This document shows, one piece after another, positions 8,025 to 17,496 of a stretch of DNA of 19,732 bases; the first letter of the stretch is position 1, and each line of letters opens with the position of its first letter. Location: NCBI GenBank assembly GCA_040400875.1, contig JBBAPK010000046.1:1-19732 (forward strand), given 5' to 3'. This DNA comes from PBB1 sp040400875. GTDB lineage: Bacteria; Pseudomonadota; Gammaproteobacteria; Burkholderiales; Burkholderiaceae_C. Under the pieces are notes generated by a model. That model saw only the letters and a list, made by a program, of their open reading frames with translations, had not been told where the DNA came from and ran no database searches. A program made the position numbers and the translations under genes.

Positions 8025-8174
8025 TCAGCGCGGCAAGTCGGTGTGGTCTGTGGCTTCGACTTCATCGGGGGGCGATTCGCGCTCACCGCGCCTGCGTCCA
8101 GAGAACATGGTCCACCAGACAATCAGGATTAACAGCGCCATCGCGCCAACTGCCTCCAGCAACAACAGCCACAT
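8025..8174 (-). CDS. Small single-pass membrane protein of unknown function (49 aa)
   Basis: The product starts MWLLLLEAVGAMALLILIVW, a strongly hydrophobic helix, then WTMFSGRRRGE and a charged tail ending HTDLPR. This is one N-terminal transmembrane segment with a positive cytoplasmic stop. The ATG at 8174 has GAGGAAG about 8 nt upstream. A longer start at 8204 (MKKTQTRKRV) lacks such a site. The start codon overlaps that of divergent mltA in the tetramer CATG, and the stop lies 12 bp from the convergent upstream gene. I have a general memory of similar VWWTMF proteins in Burkholderiales; the function is unknown. Confidence 0.7.
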   Translation of the reverse strand: MWLLLLEAVGAMALLILIVWWTMFSGRRRGERESPPDEVEATDHTDLPR

Positions 8175-9309
8175 GACACGCTTCCTCGTCTGGGTTTTTT
8201 TCATTCTAGGAGCGCTGGCCGGCTGCTCGAGCACGCCCGTGGCCGTGCCAGCGCCAGCGCCAGCCGAGCTGCCAGTTGCGCTTGACACCCGCGCCACGCC
8301 CGGCGACGTGCTCATGCGCCCCCGCGCGAGATGGGTGCCGGCGAGCTGGTCGGAGCTGCCCGGCTGGGACAGCGACCGCACCGCCGAGGTGTGGCCGGCC
8401 TTGCTGCGCAGTTGCGAACGACCGGCGCCTGGCTGGGCCAACACCTGTGCGCAAGCCAGGCTGAGCGCACCCGCCGATGACGCGGCCTCACGCGTGTGGC
8501 TGCAAAGTCGCCTGAATCCCTACCGCATCGAGTCGCTGGAAGGCTCGGCCCAGGGCCTGATCACCGGCTACTTCGAGCCCATCATCGAGGCCAGCCGCAA
8601 GCCGCAAGGGCCATTCCAGGTGCCGCTCTACGCGCCACCTGCCGATCTGGCCAGCCGCAAGCCTTACTGGACCAGGCAGGAACTCGAGACCTTGCCGGCA
8701 GCACAAGCCGCCATACGGGGCCGCGAACTGGCTTATCTGGCCGATCCGCTGGCGCTGCTCTCGCTGCAGATTCAAGGCTCGGGTCGCTTGCAGCTGAGCG
8801 AGCCCGATGGCAGCCAGCGCACAGTCCGCATGGCCTACGCCGGCAACAACGATCAACCTTACAAGTCGGTGGGCAAGTGGCTGATCGAGCAAGGCGAGTT
8901 GCGACCCGATCAGGCATCCTGGCCGGGCATTCGGGCCTGGGCACAACTCAACCCCCAGCGCGTGGGCGAATTGCTGTGGGCCAACCCGCGGGTGGTGTTC
9001 TTCCGCGAGGAAGCCTTGGTCGATATCAATGCCGGGCCGCGCGGGGCGCACGGAACGGCACTCACGCCGGGCCGCTCGGTGGCCATCGATCCGGCGAGCG
9101 TGCCCTATGGCAGCGCGATGTGGCTGGACACCAGCGAGCCGCTGTCGAGCACCCCGCTGCGCCGCATCGTGATGGCGCAAGACACCGGCAGCGCCATCGT
9201 CGGAGCGGTGCGAGTCGACTATTTCTGGGGCTGGGGTGAAGCCGCCGAACAGCAGGCCGGGCGCATGAAGCAGCCGCTGCGTGCCTGGGTGCTGGTGCCG
9301 AAACCCTGA
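8173..9309 (+). CDS. mltA: Membrane-bound lytic murein transglycosylase A (lipoprotein)
   Basis: A 378-residue MltA that cleaves peptidoglycan to 1,6-anhydromuropeptides, anchored to the outer membrane. The signal peptide MTRFLVWVFFILGALAGC ends in a lipobox LAGC with lipidated Cys18, which fixes the start at 8173 even though no ribosome binding site is visible. The MltA barrel domain carries GLITGYFEPIIEASR and LLSLQIQGSGRLQL (about residues 195-210). The C-terminal 3D domain holds VAIDPASVPYG and AQDTGSAI, whose Asp337 probably corresponds to the catalytic Asp. It starts head-to-head, with a 2-bp overlap, against the small membrane protein gene. Confidence 0.96.
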   Translation: MTRFLVWVFFILGALAGCSSTPVAVPAPAPAELPVALDTRATPGDVLMRPRARWVPASWSELPGWDSDRTAEVWPALLRSCERPAPGWANTCAQARLSAPADDAASRVWLQSRLNPYRIESLEGSAQGLITGYFEPIIEASRKPQGPFQVPLYAPPADLASRKPYWTRQELETLPAAQAAIRGRELAYLADPLALLSLQIQGSGRLQLSEPDGSQRTVRMAYAGNNDQPYKSVGKWLIEQGELRPDQASWPGIRAWAQLNPQRVGELLWANPRVVFFREEALVDINAGPRGAHGTALTPGRSVAIDPASVPYGSAMWLDTSEPLSSTPLRRIVMAQDTGSAIVGAVRVDYFWGWGEAAEQQAGRMKQPLRAWVLVPKP

Positions 9310-9382
9310 CCGCAAGCCTCGGCCATCACAGCCGGCACTGTTGTTGTATCCCCCCGAGGGTGGTGTTGTTATCCTCGACCCA

Positions 9383-11404
9383 ATGGGCCTTTTCGCAACG
9401 ACAGTCCTCCTCTCCGCCTTCCTGCTCTTCCAGATCCAGCCCGTGGTGGCCAAGATGATCCTGCCGTGGTTTGGCGGGTCCTCATCGGTGTGGAGCACGT
9501 GCATCGTGTTCTTTCAGGCCGAATTGCTGCTGGGTTATGCCTACGTGCACTGGCTCAACGAAAAAGTGGCCGTGCGCAAGCAGCCTCTGGTGCACGTTGG
9601 TTTGCTGGTGCTGAGCCTGGTCATGCTGCCGGTGGCGGCGGACCCCAGTTGGAAAGGCATGGCACTCGAGCATCCCGGCTGGAGCGTGCTGGTGGTGCTG
9701 GCCACGGCGGTGGGCGCGCCTTATCTGCTGCTGTCGACCACCGGGCCGCTGATGCAGGCCTGGTACGCGCGGTCGTTCCCCTCGTCGGGTGGGGATGCCA
9801 AGCCGTACCGGCTGTATGCGCTGTCCAACCTGGCCTCGATGCTGGCCTTGCTGACGTATCCGGTGTTGGTCGAGCCGGCGCTGACGGTCGGCTCGCAGGC
9901 GCTGGCGTGGTCGGCGGGATACGCCGTTTTCGTGGCTGTTTGTGTGGCCACGGCGCTGTTGTCGCGTGGCCGCATGACGGCAGTGGCTCTGGAAGAACCC
10001 GTCGACACCACCGACTCACCGAAACCCGGCTGGGGCGAGTGCCTGTTGTGGATCGGGCTTGCAGCTTCAGCTTCGATCTTGCTGCTGGCGATCACCCGCC
10101 ACCTGACGCAAGACGTGGCGCCGGTGCCGTTTTTGTGGGTGGTGCCGCTGAGCATCTACCTGCTGAGCTTCATCCTGTGCTTCGATGCGCCTCGCTATTA
10201 CGTGCGGCCGTTTTTTCTGGGTGCATTGCCGCTGGCCTTTCTGGCGCTCGATCTGGTGCTCGAAGGCGGCTTGGGCGTGCCAATGCTGATCACGCTGCTG
10301 AGCGTGTCGCTGTTCGTCTTTTGCATGGTGTGCCACGGCGAGCTGGTGCGGCGGCGGCCGCCGGTGCGGCATCTCACGCTGTTTTATCTGATGCTCTCAG
10401 TGGGGGGCGCGATGGGTGGCGCGCTGGTGGCGCTGGTGGCGCCGGCCGTCTTCACCGCCTACTTTGAACTGCCGATCGGACTCTTCCTGTGCGCGGCACT
10501 GGTGATCGCCGTGCTGTGGCGCGACCTGCGCCCGCTGTGGCGCGGCCTGCTGCTGGTGGCGCTGCTGGGCTATGGCTGGCGGCTTGGCAGCATCTCGCTC
10601 GAATACGTCGACGGTTACCGGCGGGTGGTGCGCAATTTCTACAGCCAGCTGCGTGTGGCCGAAGACACCGACCGGCTCGGCACGCTGCGGCTGATGCGCC
10701 ACGGCCGCATCAACCACGGCGAGCAGTACATGGCGCCCGAGCTGCGCCGCGAGCCCACCGCCTACTACTGCGAAAAATCCGGCATCGGACGCGCCATACG
10801 CAGCTTGCCGCAGGATCGCGCGCTGAAGCTCGGCGTCGTGGGCCTGGGCACCGGCACGCTGGCCACCTATGGCCGCTCGGGCGACGAGATGCGCATCTAC
10901 GAGATCAACGAGCAGGTGCTCGAGCTGGCGCGCAGCGAATTCAGCTACCTCGCGGACAGCCCGGCGACCATCACGGCAGTGATGGGAGACGGCCGCCTGA
11001 TGATCGAACGCGAGCCACCGCAGCAGTTCGATCTGCTGGCCATGGATGCGTTTTCGGGCGACTCGATCCCCACCCACCTGCTCACGCTCGAAGCGATGAG
11101 GACCTACTTCGGCCACGTCAAACCCGACGGAGTGCTGGCCGTTCACATCACCAACCGCTACCTTGACTTGCGCCCGGTGATGGCCAGCGCCGCAGAGCAC
11201 TTTGGCAAGGTCGCGCTGATTTACGACCTGGACCCCGACGACGACGACCTGTACTGCCGCAGCTCATCGTGGGTGCTGATGATGAGTCCCGAGCGGGCCG
11301 CCAGCTTGCCCGCCACGCTGCAAGACGGCGAAAGACTGGCCACACCCGCTGGTTTACGCCCATGGACCGACAGCTTCTCGAATCTGCTGGGCATCCTGAA
11401 GTAG
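9383..11404 (+). CDS. Polytopic membrane protein fused to a spermidine-synthase-like domain
   Basis: A 673-residue fusion. Residues 1 to about 405 contain roughly ten to twelve hydrophobic segments, beginning MGLFATTVLLSAFLLFQIQPVVAKMILPW, a hallmark of the 'fused MFS/spermidine synthase' family. The cytosolic C-terminal domain has a Rossmann methyltransferase-like fold: GVVGLGTGTLA near 483, YEIN near 504, GDGR near 534 and DAFSGDSIPTHL near 555. The substrate is unknown. Whether it makes a polyamine is untested, because the polyamine-binding residues of true SpeE cannot be confirmed here. I start it at the ATG at 9383, since the longer frame overlaps mltA. The mltA stop is 73 bp upstream. 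Confidence 0.88.
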   Translation: MGLFATTVLLSAFLLFQIQPVVAKMILPWFGGSSSVWSTCIVFFQAELLLGYAYVHWLNEKVAVRKQPLVHVGLLVLSLVMLPVAADPSWKGMALEHPGWSVLVVLATAVGAPYLLLSTTGPLMQAWYARSFPSSGGDAKPYRLYALSNLASMLALLTYPVLVEPALTVGSQALAWSAGYAVFVAVCVATALLSRGRMTAVALEEPVDTTDSPKPGWGECLLWIGLAASASILLLAITRHLTQDVAPVPFLWVVPLSIYLLSFILCFDAPRYYVRPFFLGALPLAFLALDLVLEGGLGVPMLITLLSVSLFVFCMVCHGELVRRRPPVRHLTLFYLMLSVGGAMGGALVALVAPAVFTAYFELPIGLFLCAALVIAVLWRDLRPLWRGLLLVALLGYGWRLGSISLEYVDGYRRVVRNFYSQLRVAEDTDRLGTLRLMRHGRINHGEQYMAPELRREPTAYYCEKSGIGRAIRSLPQDRALKLGVVGLGTGTLATYGRSGDEMRIYEINEQVLELARSEFSYLADSPATITAVMGDGRLMIEREPPQQFDLLAMDAFSGDSIPTHLLTLEAMRTYFGHVKPDGVLAVHITNRYLDLRPVMASAAEHFGKVALIYDLDPDDDDLYCRSSSWVLMMSPERAASLPATLQDGERLATPAGLRPWTDSFSNLLGILK

Positions 11405-11474
11405 CGCGACGAGCGTAGCGCGTAGGGGGCGGCTCGCCAGCGCCCACAATCGGCCGAACCTATCGAAAGCACCC

Positions 11475-12233
11475 ATGCAAAAAGCCCCCACCCACCACGT
11501 CAACCGCGACCTGACCGACGCCGAGTTTTCCGAGCTCGACGACCTTCTGGCGGCCACCCCGGAACCCCTCGAGCCTGTGGATGTGGTGATGCTTGACGGC
11601 TTTCTGTGCGGCGTGCTGGTGCAGCCCGTGCTGCTGGAAAGCGAGCTGTGGATGACCCATGTCTTCGATTTCGACGGCCAAGCGTTGCCGGACGACGTCG
11701 ATGCCGAATGGGCGGCGCGCACCACCTCGCTGATCCTGCGCCGCCACGCCGCACTCAACCGCGCCATCGTGGAAGACGGCTGGTTCGAGCCGCTGGTACT
11801 CGAGTTCGACGAAGAGCACCCGCCCGAGCCGCCGGCCGATGGCGAACCCGATCCGCTGGCAGGCCTGCATCCGGTGTCGCATTCGCTGATGCCCTGGGTG
11901 GCGGGTTTTCAGCACGCCTGCGAATGCTTTCCCGATCTGGCCGAGATGACCGACGACGCGGTGCTGTCCGCGCTGGCGCGCCTGTATCGACACCTGCCGG
12001 CCGAGACCGACGATGAGCGCGAAGTGGTCGCCACGCTCGAGCGCGAACATCCTCTGACCACCCTCGACGACGCGCTTGAAGACCTGGTGGCCGTGGTGGC
12101 CGACCTGTCCCACCTGACCACCAAACTGCGCTACAAGGTCGACACCGTCAAGCGCGATGTGCCCAAGCCGGGTCGCAACGATCTGTGCAGTTGCGGCAGC
12201 GGCAAGAAGTTCAAGCTGTGTCACGGCAAGTGA
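11475..12233 (+). CDS. UPF0149 / YecA family protein with C-terminal SEC-C zinc motif
   Basis: A 252-residue acidic protein. The UPF0149 core begins LTDAEFSELDDLL and contains VVMLDGFLCGVLVQP (about residues 37-51), LRRHAALNRAI and LMPWVAGFQHACECFPDL (about 136-153). The C terminus PKPGRNDLCSCGSGKKFKLC is a SEC-C motif with Cys238, Cys240, Cys249 and His250 as zinc ligands, as at the end of SecA and YecA. Function is unknown; SEC-C modules commonly mediate zinc-dependent protein or ribosome contacts. A second UPF0149 protein without SEC-C lies at 14272-15003 on the other strand. Confidence 0.9.
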   Translation: MQKAPTHHVNRDLTDAEFSELDDLLAATPEPLEPVDVVMLDGFLCGVLVQPVLLESELWMTHVFDFDGQALPDDVDAEWAARTTSLILRRHAALNRAIVEDGWFEPLVLEFDEEHPPEPPADGEPDPLAGLHPVSHSLMPWVAGFQHACECFPDLAEMTDDAVLSALARLYRHLPAETDDEREVVATLEREHPLTTLDDALEDLVAVVADLSHLTTKLRYKVDTVKRDVPKPGRNDLCSCGSGKKFKLCHGK

Positions 12234-12241
12234 TGGGGCCA

Positions 12242-12269
12242 TCGGACGAGCGCCACGGCGCTTGTCCGA
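12242..12269. terminator. Stem-loop between convergent UPF0149 and cynS genes
   Basis: TCGGACGAGCGC, CACG, GCGCTTGTCCGA forms a 12-bp stem with one G-T wobble and a 4-nt loop, 9 bp after the UPF0149 stop and 59 bp past the cynS stop. No U-run follows on either strand, so it may act as a bidirectional terminator or mRNA end-protecting hairpin. A second inverted repeat (CAGCCGC at 12281-12287, GCGGCTG at 12321-12327) lies directly after the cynS stop. Confidence 0.55.
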
Positions 12270-12327
12270 CACCCTGACGGCAGCCGCCCCGGCACCCTCG
12301 CGGCGCGCTCCATGACGGCTGCGGCTG

Positions 12328-12771
12328 TCAGTAAGTCTTGTAAGACAGGAACTTGCCCGACATCACGATGTTGACCCGATCGCCGGCTTCGTTGGGCTCG
12401 CGCGTGAGGTCCATCTTGAAGTCGATGGCGCTCATGATGCCGTCGCCGAACTCTTCGTGGATCAACTCCTTGAAGGTCGTGCCGTAGACGCTGATCAGCT
12501 CGTAGAAACGGTAGATGAGCGGATCGGTCGGCACCGATGTCGGCAGCGATCCCTTGTAGGGCACGACCTGCAACCATTGCTCGGCTTCGGCGGTCAACCC
12601 GAAGGTCTTCGCGATGACTTTCGCCTGCTTCGCATCGAAGGTCATTTGGCCGAGGCAGCCAGCGGTGACCCATTCCTTGCTCAGGCCGACCTTCTTGGCC
12701 ACGTCCTCCCACTTCAGGCCTTTCTTGATCTTGGCCTCGATGATCATTTCGGTAACGTCGTTGCGGTTCAT
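12328..12771 (-). CDS. cynS: Cyanate hydratase (cyanase)
   Basis: A 147-residue enzyme that converts cyanate and bicarbonate to ammonia and CO2, normally a decamer in the cytosol. The N-terminal helix-turn-helix-like domain spans about residues 1-75. The C-terminal catalytic domain holds LIYRFYELISVYGTTFKELI and EEFGDGIMSAIDF. Arg88, Glu91 and Ser114 match the catalytic Arg96, Glu99 and Ser122 of the E. coli enzyme in spacing. The ATG at 12771 has AAGGAG 6 nt upstream. No cynT carbonic anhydrase, cyanate transporter or cynR regulator lies nearby, so the gene stands alone. Confidence 0.98.
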   Translation of the reverse strand: MNRNDVTEMIIEAKIKKGLKWEDVAKKVGLSKEWVTAGCLGQMTFDAKQAKVIAKTFGLTAEAEQWLQVVPYKGSLPTSVPTDPLIYRFYELISVYGTTFKELIHEEFGDGIMSAIDFKMDLTREPNEAGDRVNIVMSGKFLSYKTY

Positions 12772-13095
12772 GTGCGCTCCTTGGGGTTGATGAAAAGGTT
12801 CAAGCGTCGGTGATGGTCCACCGACGGCAGGGTCTTGCGTGAGGGCGATGGCCGGCTCGTGGATCATGCCAAGGGCCAAATCAACCGCAATCGCGCAGCA
12901 AAGGGCATGCCAGCAAGCGTTTTGGAAGGCCCACAATCCGGCGTCGCACCGGTGGCAGCCAGGCCCATTCCCGCTCATTTTTCCCATCAGCTACATCTTG
13001 AAAATCGCCGTCGTTTCCATGCTGCCCGCGAGGCCCGCCCCGCTCATGTCGTGCGGCTGGCCTGTCGCACCGGTCTTCCCGAAAGGCGGCACCTG
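12772..13095. other. 324-bp divergent intergenic region between cynS and the phosphoesterase gene
   Basis: No credible gene is seen. Open frames here (for example plus strand from 12835) are upstream continuations of the phosphoesterase frame without family similarity. The region should hold promoters for both genes, but I could not identify convincing -35/-10 pairs. It contains the inverted repeat at 12805-12826 and a comparatively A/T-rich patch around 12978-13022. Confidence 0.5.
12805..12826. promoter_or_regulatory. Inverted repeat upstream of cynS
   Basis: CGTCGGTG and CACCGACG form a perfect 8-bp inverted repeat around a 6-nt centre (ATGGTC), 34 bp upstream of the cynS ATG. It could be an operator for a dimeric repressor or activator, or a hairpin in the cynS leader. 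No cynR-like LysR gene is adjacent, so the regulator, if any, is unknown. Confidence 0.35.
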
Positions 13096-13878
13096 ATGCG
13101 CTTGCAGGTGCTGTCCGACCTTCATCTGGAAACCGAGTCCTTCGAGCCACGGCCTGCGCCGCATGCCGAGTTGCTGGTGCTCGGCGGCGACATCGACAGC
13201 ACCTGGCGCGAGCTCGACCGCTTTGCCGGCTGGCCGGTGCCAGTCATCTTCGTGGCGGGCAACCACGAGTTCGATCAGCGAGAGTTGACGACCGCCCTGC
13301 CCGCGCTGCGCGAGCGTTGTGAGTCGCTGGGCGTGACGCTGCTTGAGCGCGACAGCTGCATCAGGCTCGATGCGCAGGGCCGGCGCATCCGTTTCGTGGG
13401 CACCACCCGCTGGAGCGACTTCGACTTGCTGGGCGAGGCCGAGCGGGATCGCGCCATGCGAGCGGCCACCTACTTCGTCGACGTGATGCGCTCGACACAG
13501 CATGGTGCGGTGTTCGATGCGGTGGCCGTGCGCACCGAGTCACTGGCCTGTCGTGAATGGCTGGAAGGTGAATTGGCCCGCTGCCCCGAAGCAGCAGCCG
13601 AGCCCTGGGACGCCACCGTGGTCATCACCCACTACGGCCCGAGCGCACGCAGCACCGACCGGCGCTACGGAAAACAGCCCGGCAGTGCCAGCTTTTGCAA
13701 TGCCGATGACGACTTGATGCCCGGCGCTGACCTGTGGATACACGGACACCTGCACTGCCGCCACGACTACCGCGTGGCACATGCGAACGGTGAAACCAGG
13801 GTGATCTGCAACGCCCGCGGACACAGCCGCAAGGGCGAGGCCGATGGCTACGACGGGCTGCGCACCTTCGAGGTGTGA
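13096..13878 (+). CDS. Calcineurin-like metallophosphoesterase
   Basis: A 260-residue single-domain phosphoesterase with the full set of dimetal ligands in order: Asp8 and His10 in SDLHLE, Asp32 in GGD, Asn56 and His57 in AGNHE, His179 in ITHYG, and His216, His218 and His220 in HGHLH. The substrate (nucleotide, phosphodiester or protein) cannot be told. The start is the ATG at 13096, directly before the first beta strand MRLQVLSDLH and after AAGGCGG. The open frame upstream shows no family similarity. There is no signal peptide, so it is cytoplasmic. Confidence 0.9.
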   Translation: MRLQVLSDLHLETESFEPRPAPHAELLVLGGDIDSTWRELDRFAGWPVPVIFVAGNHEFDQRELTTALPALRERCESLGVTLLERDSCIRLDAQGRRIRFVGTTRWSDFDLLGEAERDRAMRAATYFVDVMRSTQHGAVFDAVAVRTESLACREWLEGELARCPEAAAEPWDATVVITHYGPSARSTDRRYGKQPGSASFCNADDDLMPGADLWIHGHLHCRHDYRVAHANGETRVICNARGHSRKGEADGYDGLRTFEV

Positions 13879-13923
13879 TGCGCTGCGATCAGCCGATTCG
13901 GCAGATCGGCGAGCGGCGTGTCG

Positions 13924-14154
13924 TCAGATGACCGAGCGGCCGTTGAGCCGGTCTGCGCCGGGGTAAACGGCGTCGCCACCGAACTGCGAGTTCTCCGGCA
14001 AGACGCGGCTTTGGGGGTCGGCCTGCAAGCGGGCCTCGAGCGCCAGATCGGTGCCCATGCCGCCCATGTCGTCGGCCTCACGTGGCACGCGGGGCAATGA
14101 CCAGCGTCCCCCCAGAGCCTGCCACCATGAAACTCTGCGACCGTTTCGCACCAC
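13924..14154 (-). CDS. Hypothetical protein, 76 aa, with GTG start
   Basis: I do not recognise this family. The minus-strand frame from GTG at 14154 reads MVRNGRRVSWWQALGGRWSL, passes VPREADDMGGMGTDLALEA and ends PGADRLNGRSVI. Two facts favour a real gene: AGGAGA lies 4-5 nt before the GTG, and about 50 of the last 58 codons end in G or C, as in neighbouring genes. The product is soluble and has no membrane segment. It is convergent with the phosphoesterase gene, with a 45-bp gap, and fills what would otherwise be a 390-bp empty stretch. A palindrome CCCACGTGGG (14171-14180) lies just upstream. Confidence 0.5.
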   Translation of the reverse strand: MVRNGRRVSWWQALGGRWSLPRVPREADDMGGMGTDLALEARLQADPQSRVLPENSQFGGDAVYPGADRLNGRSVI

Positions 14155-14271
14155 CGCTCTCCTGTTGACCCCCACGTGGGCCTTGGGGACAGTCTGCGGC
14201 TTTAGCGTGATGGCCAAGTGACAAAAAGCATGGGCAATCACAGCCAATTCGTGACAGGCGGCGCGGATGTC

Positions 14272-15003
14272 TCAGCGGCGGCGGCCTGAGCGCCGCGCTG
14301 GCGGCGCTCCCGGGCGCACCGCAGGCCCGCGCGGCCTGGACAAATCCGCCAACAGCAAGGTCGCACGCACGAGTTCTTCCACCGCATCGGCCAGCTGTGT
14401 CGGCGGCTCGAGCGATTCGATCTCGGCCAGCAACTCGTCGGCGTCTTCCAGGTCATCGGGGTCGAGATGGCGGTACAGCAAGGCGAGCGGCGCGGTCAGC
14501 GTCTTGCCGTCGAGCCGCATCAGCGCCGGAAAAAATTCCTGCGCCGTGGCAAAGCCCGCCACCCACGGATAGACCGCATCGCAAGCGGTGGGCTCGCGCT
14601 CACCATCGGGGTCGTCGCCTTCTTCGCCGTCCATCTCGAACACCCAGGGATCAAACCACTGGCGATCGGCAATGGCCTGGCTCAGCTCGGCATGGCGGCG
14701 GCGCACCAGCGCATGCAGGCCGGTGGCATCGAATGAAGTCGGCAAGGCGCGCCCGTCGGCATCGGTGATGTGCGGCAACCACTGCGCCTCGGCCACCGGC
14801 TGCGGCTGCAGCAGCACGCCGCACAGAAAGCCATCGACCATGCTCACATCGAGCGGCTCGAGCGACGCGGGCACCGTATCGAGAGCGTCTTGCAACGCGT
14901 CGATCTCGTGCTCATCCAGCGGCGAGGCGGCTGGTGACTGAGGAGCGCTGACCGAAGGTACAGCGTGCATGCCGCCGGAGCGGGGTCGAAAGGTGTTGGC
15001 CAT
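14272..15003 (-). CDS. UPF0149 family protein lacking SEC-C (paralogue of 11475-12233)
   Basis: A 243-residue acidic protein with the same core as its neighbour: LEPLDVSMVDGFLCGVLLQP, RRRHAELSQAIADRQWF, VYPWVAGFATAQEFFPAL and LALLYRHLDPDD. Instead of a zinc-binding SEC-C end it has a basic, Pro/Arg-rich tail (GAPPARRSGRRR). The ATG at 15003 is chosen because residues before it look non-coding. MHAVPSVSAP at 14970 is an alternative, and neither has a good ribosome binding site. It is divergent from mmsA with a 110-bp shared upstream region. Function is unknown. Confidence 0.87.
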   Translation of the reverse strand: MANTFRPRSGGMHAVPSVSAPQSPAASPLDEHEIDALQDALDTVPASLEPLDVSMVDGFLCGVLLQPQPVAEAQWLPHITDADGRALPTSFDATGLHALVRRRHAELSQAIADRQWFDPWVFEMDGEEGDDPDGEREPTACDAVYPWVAGFATAQEFFPALMRLDGKTLTAPLALLYRHLDPDDLEDADELLAEIESLEPPTQLADAVEELVRATLLLADLSRPRGPAVRPGAPPARRSGRRR

Positions 15004-15113
15004 GCGCGGATTGTGGCCGTGCGCCACCGCGCCGAGGCTGGTTGGGGCCTGAGGCTCAAGCTGGCGCGCGAATTGCCTAGACTGCAAGCACCCGACCTCA
15101 ATCCACCACCGCC

Positions 15114-16667
<1,554 letters not shown>

Positions 16668-16689
16668 GCCATCGGCGCCGAGCCTGCCT

Positions 16690-17496
16690 TTAGACGCCGA
16701 GCGCGCCGAGCGCCGCCCCGGTCATGGCCTTGAGCACAGGTTGCAGCCGATCGGCGTGCGCTGGCTGGTAGTCAAAGGGCGCTTGCTCGTCCATGTAGAG
16801 GCACTGGCACAGCTCGAGCTGGATCGCATGCACCCGCTCGGCGGGATGGCCGTGGTGGCGAGTGATGTAGCCGCCCTTGAAGCGGCCGTTGACCACCGAG
16901 GTGTAGCCGCTCGCCTGTGCGACGGCCACCACCGGCGCCAGCAATTCGGGCGCGCAGCTCGCGCCGTCGGCGGTGCCCAAATTGAGGTCGGACAGCTTGC
17001 CGTCGAACAGACGCGGCAGCCGGCTGGCGATCGAGTGCGCCTCCCACAGCAGCACGCTGCCGTGCAGCGACTTGAGCCGCTCGATCTCTTCGGCCAGCGC
17101 ATCGTGGTACGGCTGCCAGTACAGGCCGAGCCGGCACTCGACTTCGACCACGTCGGGCTCGCGTGAGGGGCGGTACAGCGGCTCGCCGCGGAAGGTCTCG
17201 CCCGGGCACAAGTCGGTGGTGACCTGGCCGGGATACAGGCTGTGGTTGTCGGGCGGTCGGTTCAGGTCGATCACGCAGCGCGAGTGCACCGCTGAAAGCA
17301 CCGAAGCGCCCATCTCGTGCGCAAAGGCGTACAGCCGATCCAGATGCCAATCGGTGTCGGCGAGTTCCAGCGCGGCATCGGTGTAGTCGCCGCGCAGCAC
17401 CTCGGGGATGTGCGTGCCGACGTGGGGAATGGACAGCAGCAGCGGCTGCGTGCCGCGAACAAGGCGGTAGGGTGGCAAAGCGTCAGGGATCGTCAT
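16690..17496 (-). CDS. hutG: N-formylglutamate deformylase / amidohydrolase
   Basis: A 268-residue enzyme of the N-formylglutamate amidohydrolase family, which hydrolyses N-formylglutamate to glutamate and formate at the end of one histidine degradation route. Family segments are LLLSIPHVGTHIP near the start, DTDWHLDRLYAFA, VIDLNRPPDN, LWEAHSIASRLPRLFDGKL and GGYITRHHGHP. The rest of a hut operon is absent, so the substrate could be another formyl amino acid. The ATG at 17496 matches family N termini, but the frame stays open another 78 codons to an ATG at 17730 just after tRNA-Arg. Confidence 0.88.
   Translation of the reverse strand: MTIPDALPPYRLVRGTQPLLLSIPHVGTHIPEVLRGDYTDAALELADTDWHLDRLYAFAHEMGASVLSAVHSRCVIDLNRPPDNHSLYPGQVTTDLCPGETFRGEPLYRPSREPDVVEVECRLGLYWQPYHDALAEEIERLKSLHGSVLLWEAHSIASRLPRLFDGKLSDLNLGTADGASCAPELLAPVVAVAQASGYTSVVNGRFKGGYITRHHGHPAERVHAIQLELCQCLYMDEQAPFDYQPAHADRLQPVLKAMTGAALGALGV

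Noticed and set aside
11401..11422. Direct repeat GTAGCGCG at 11401-11408 and 11415-11422
   Set aside because: Only 8 bp, two copies, overlapping the stop codon of the upstream gene; easily by chance at this GC content.
14171..14180. Palindrome CCCACGTGGG upstream of the 76-residue ORF
   Set aside because: A single 10-bp palindrome with no second copy or promoter context is too weak to call an operator.
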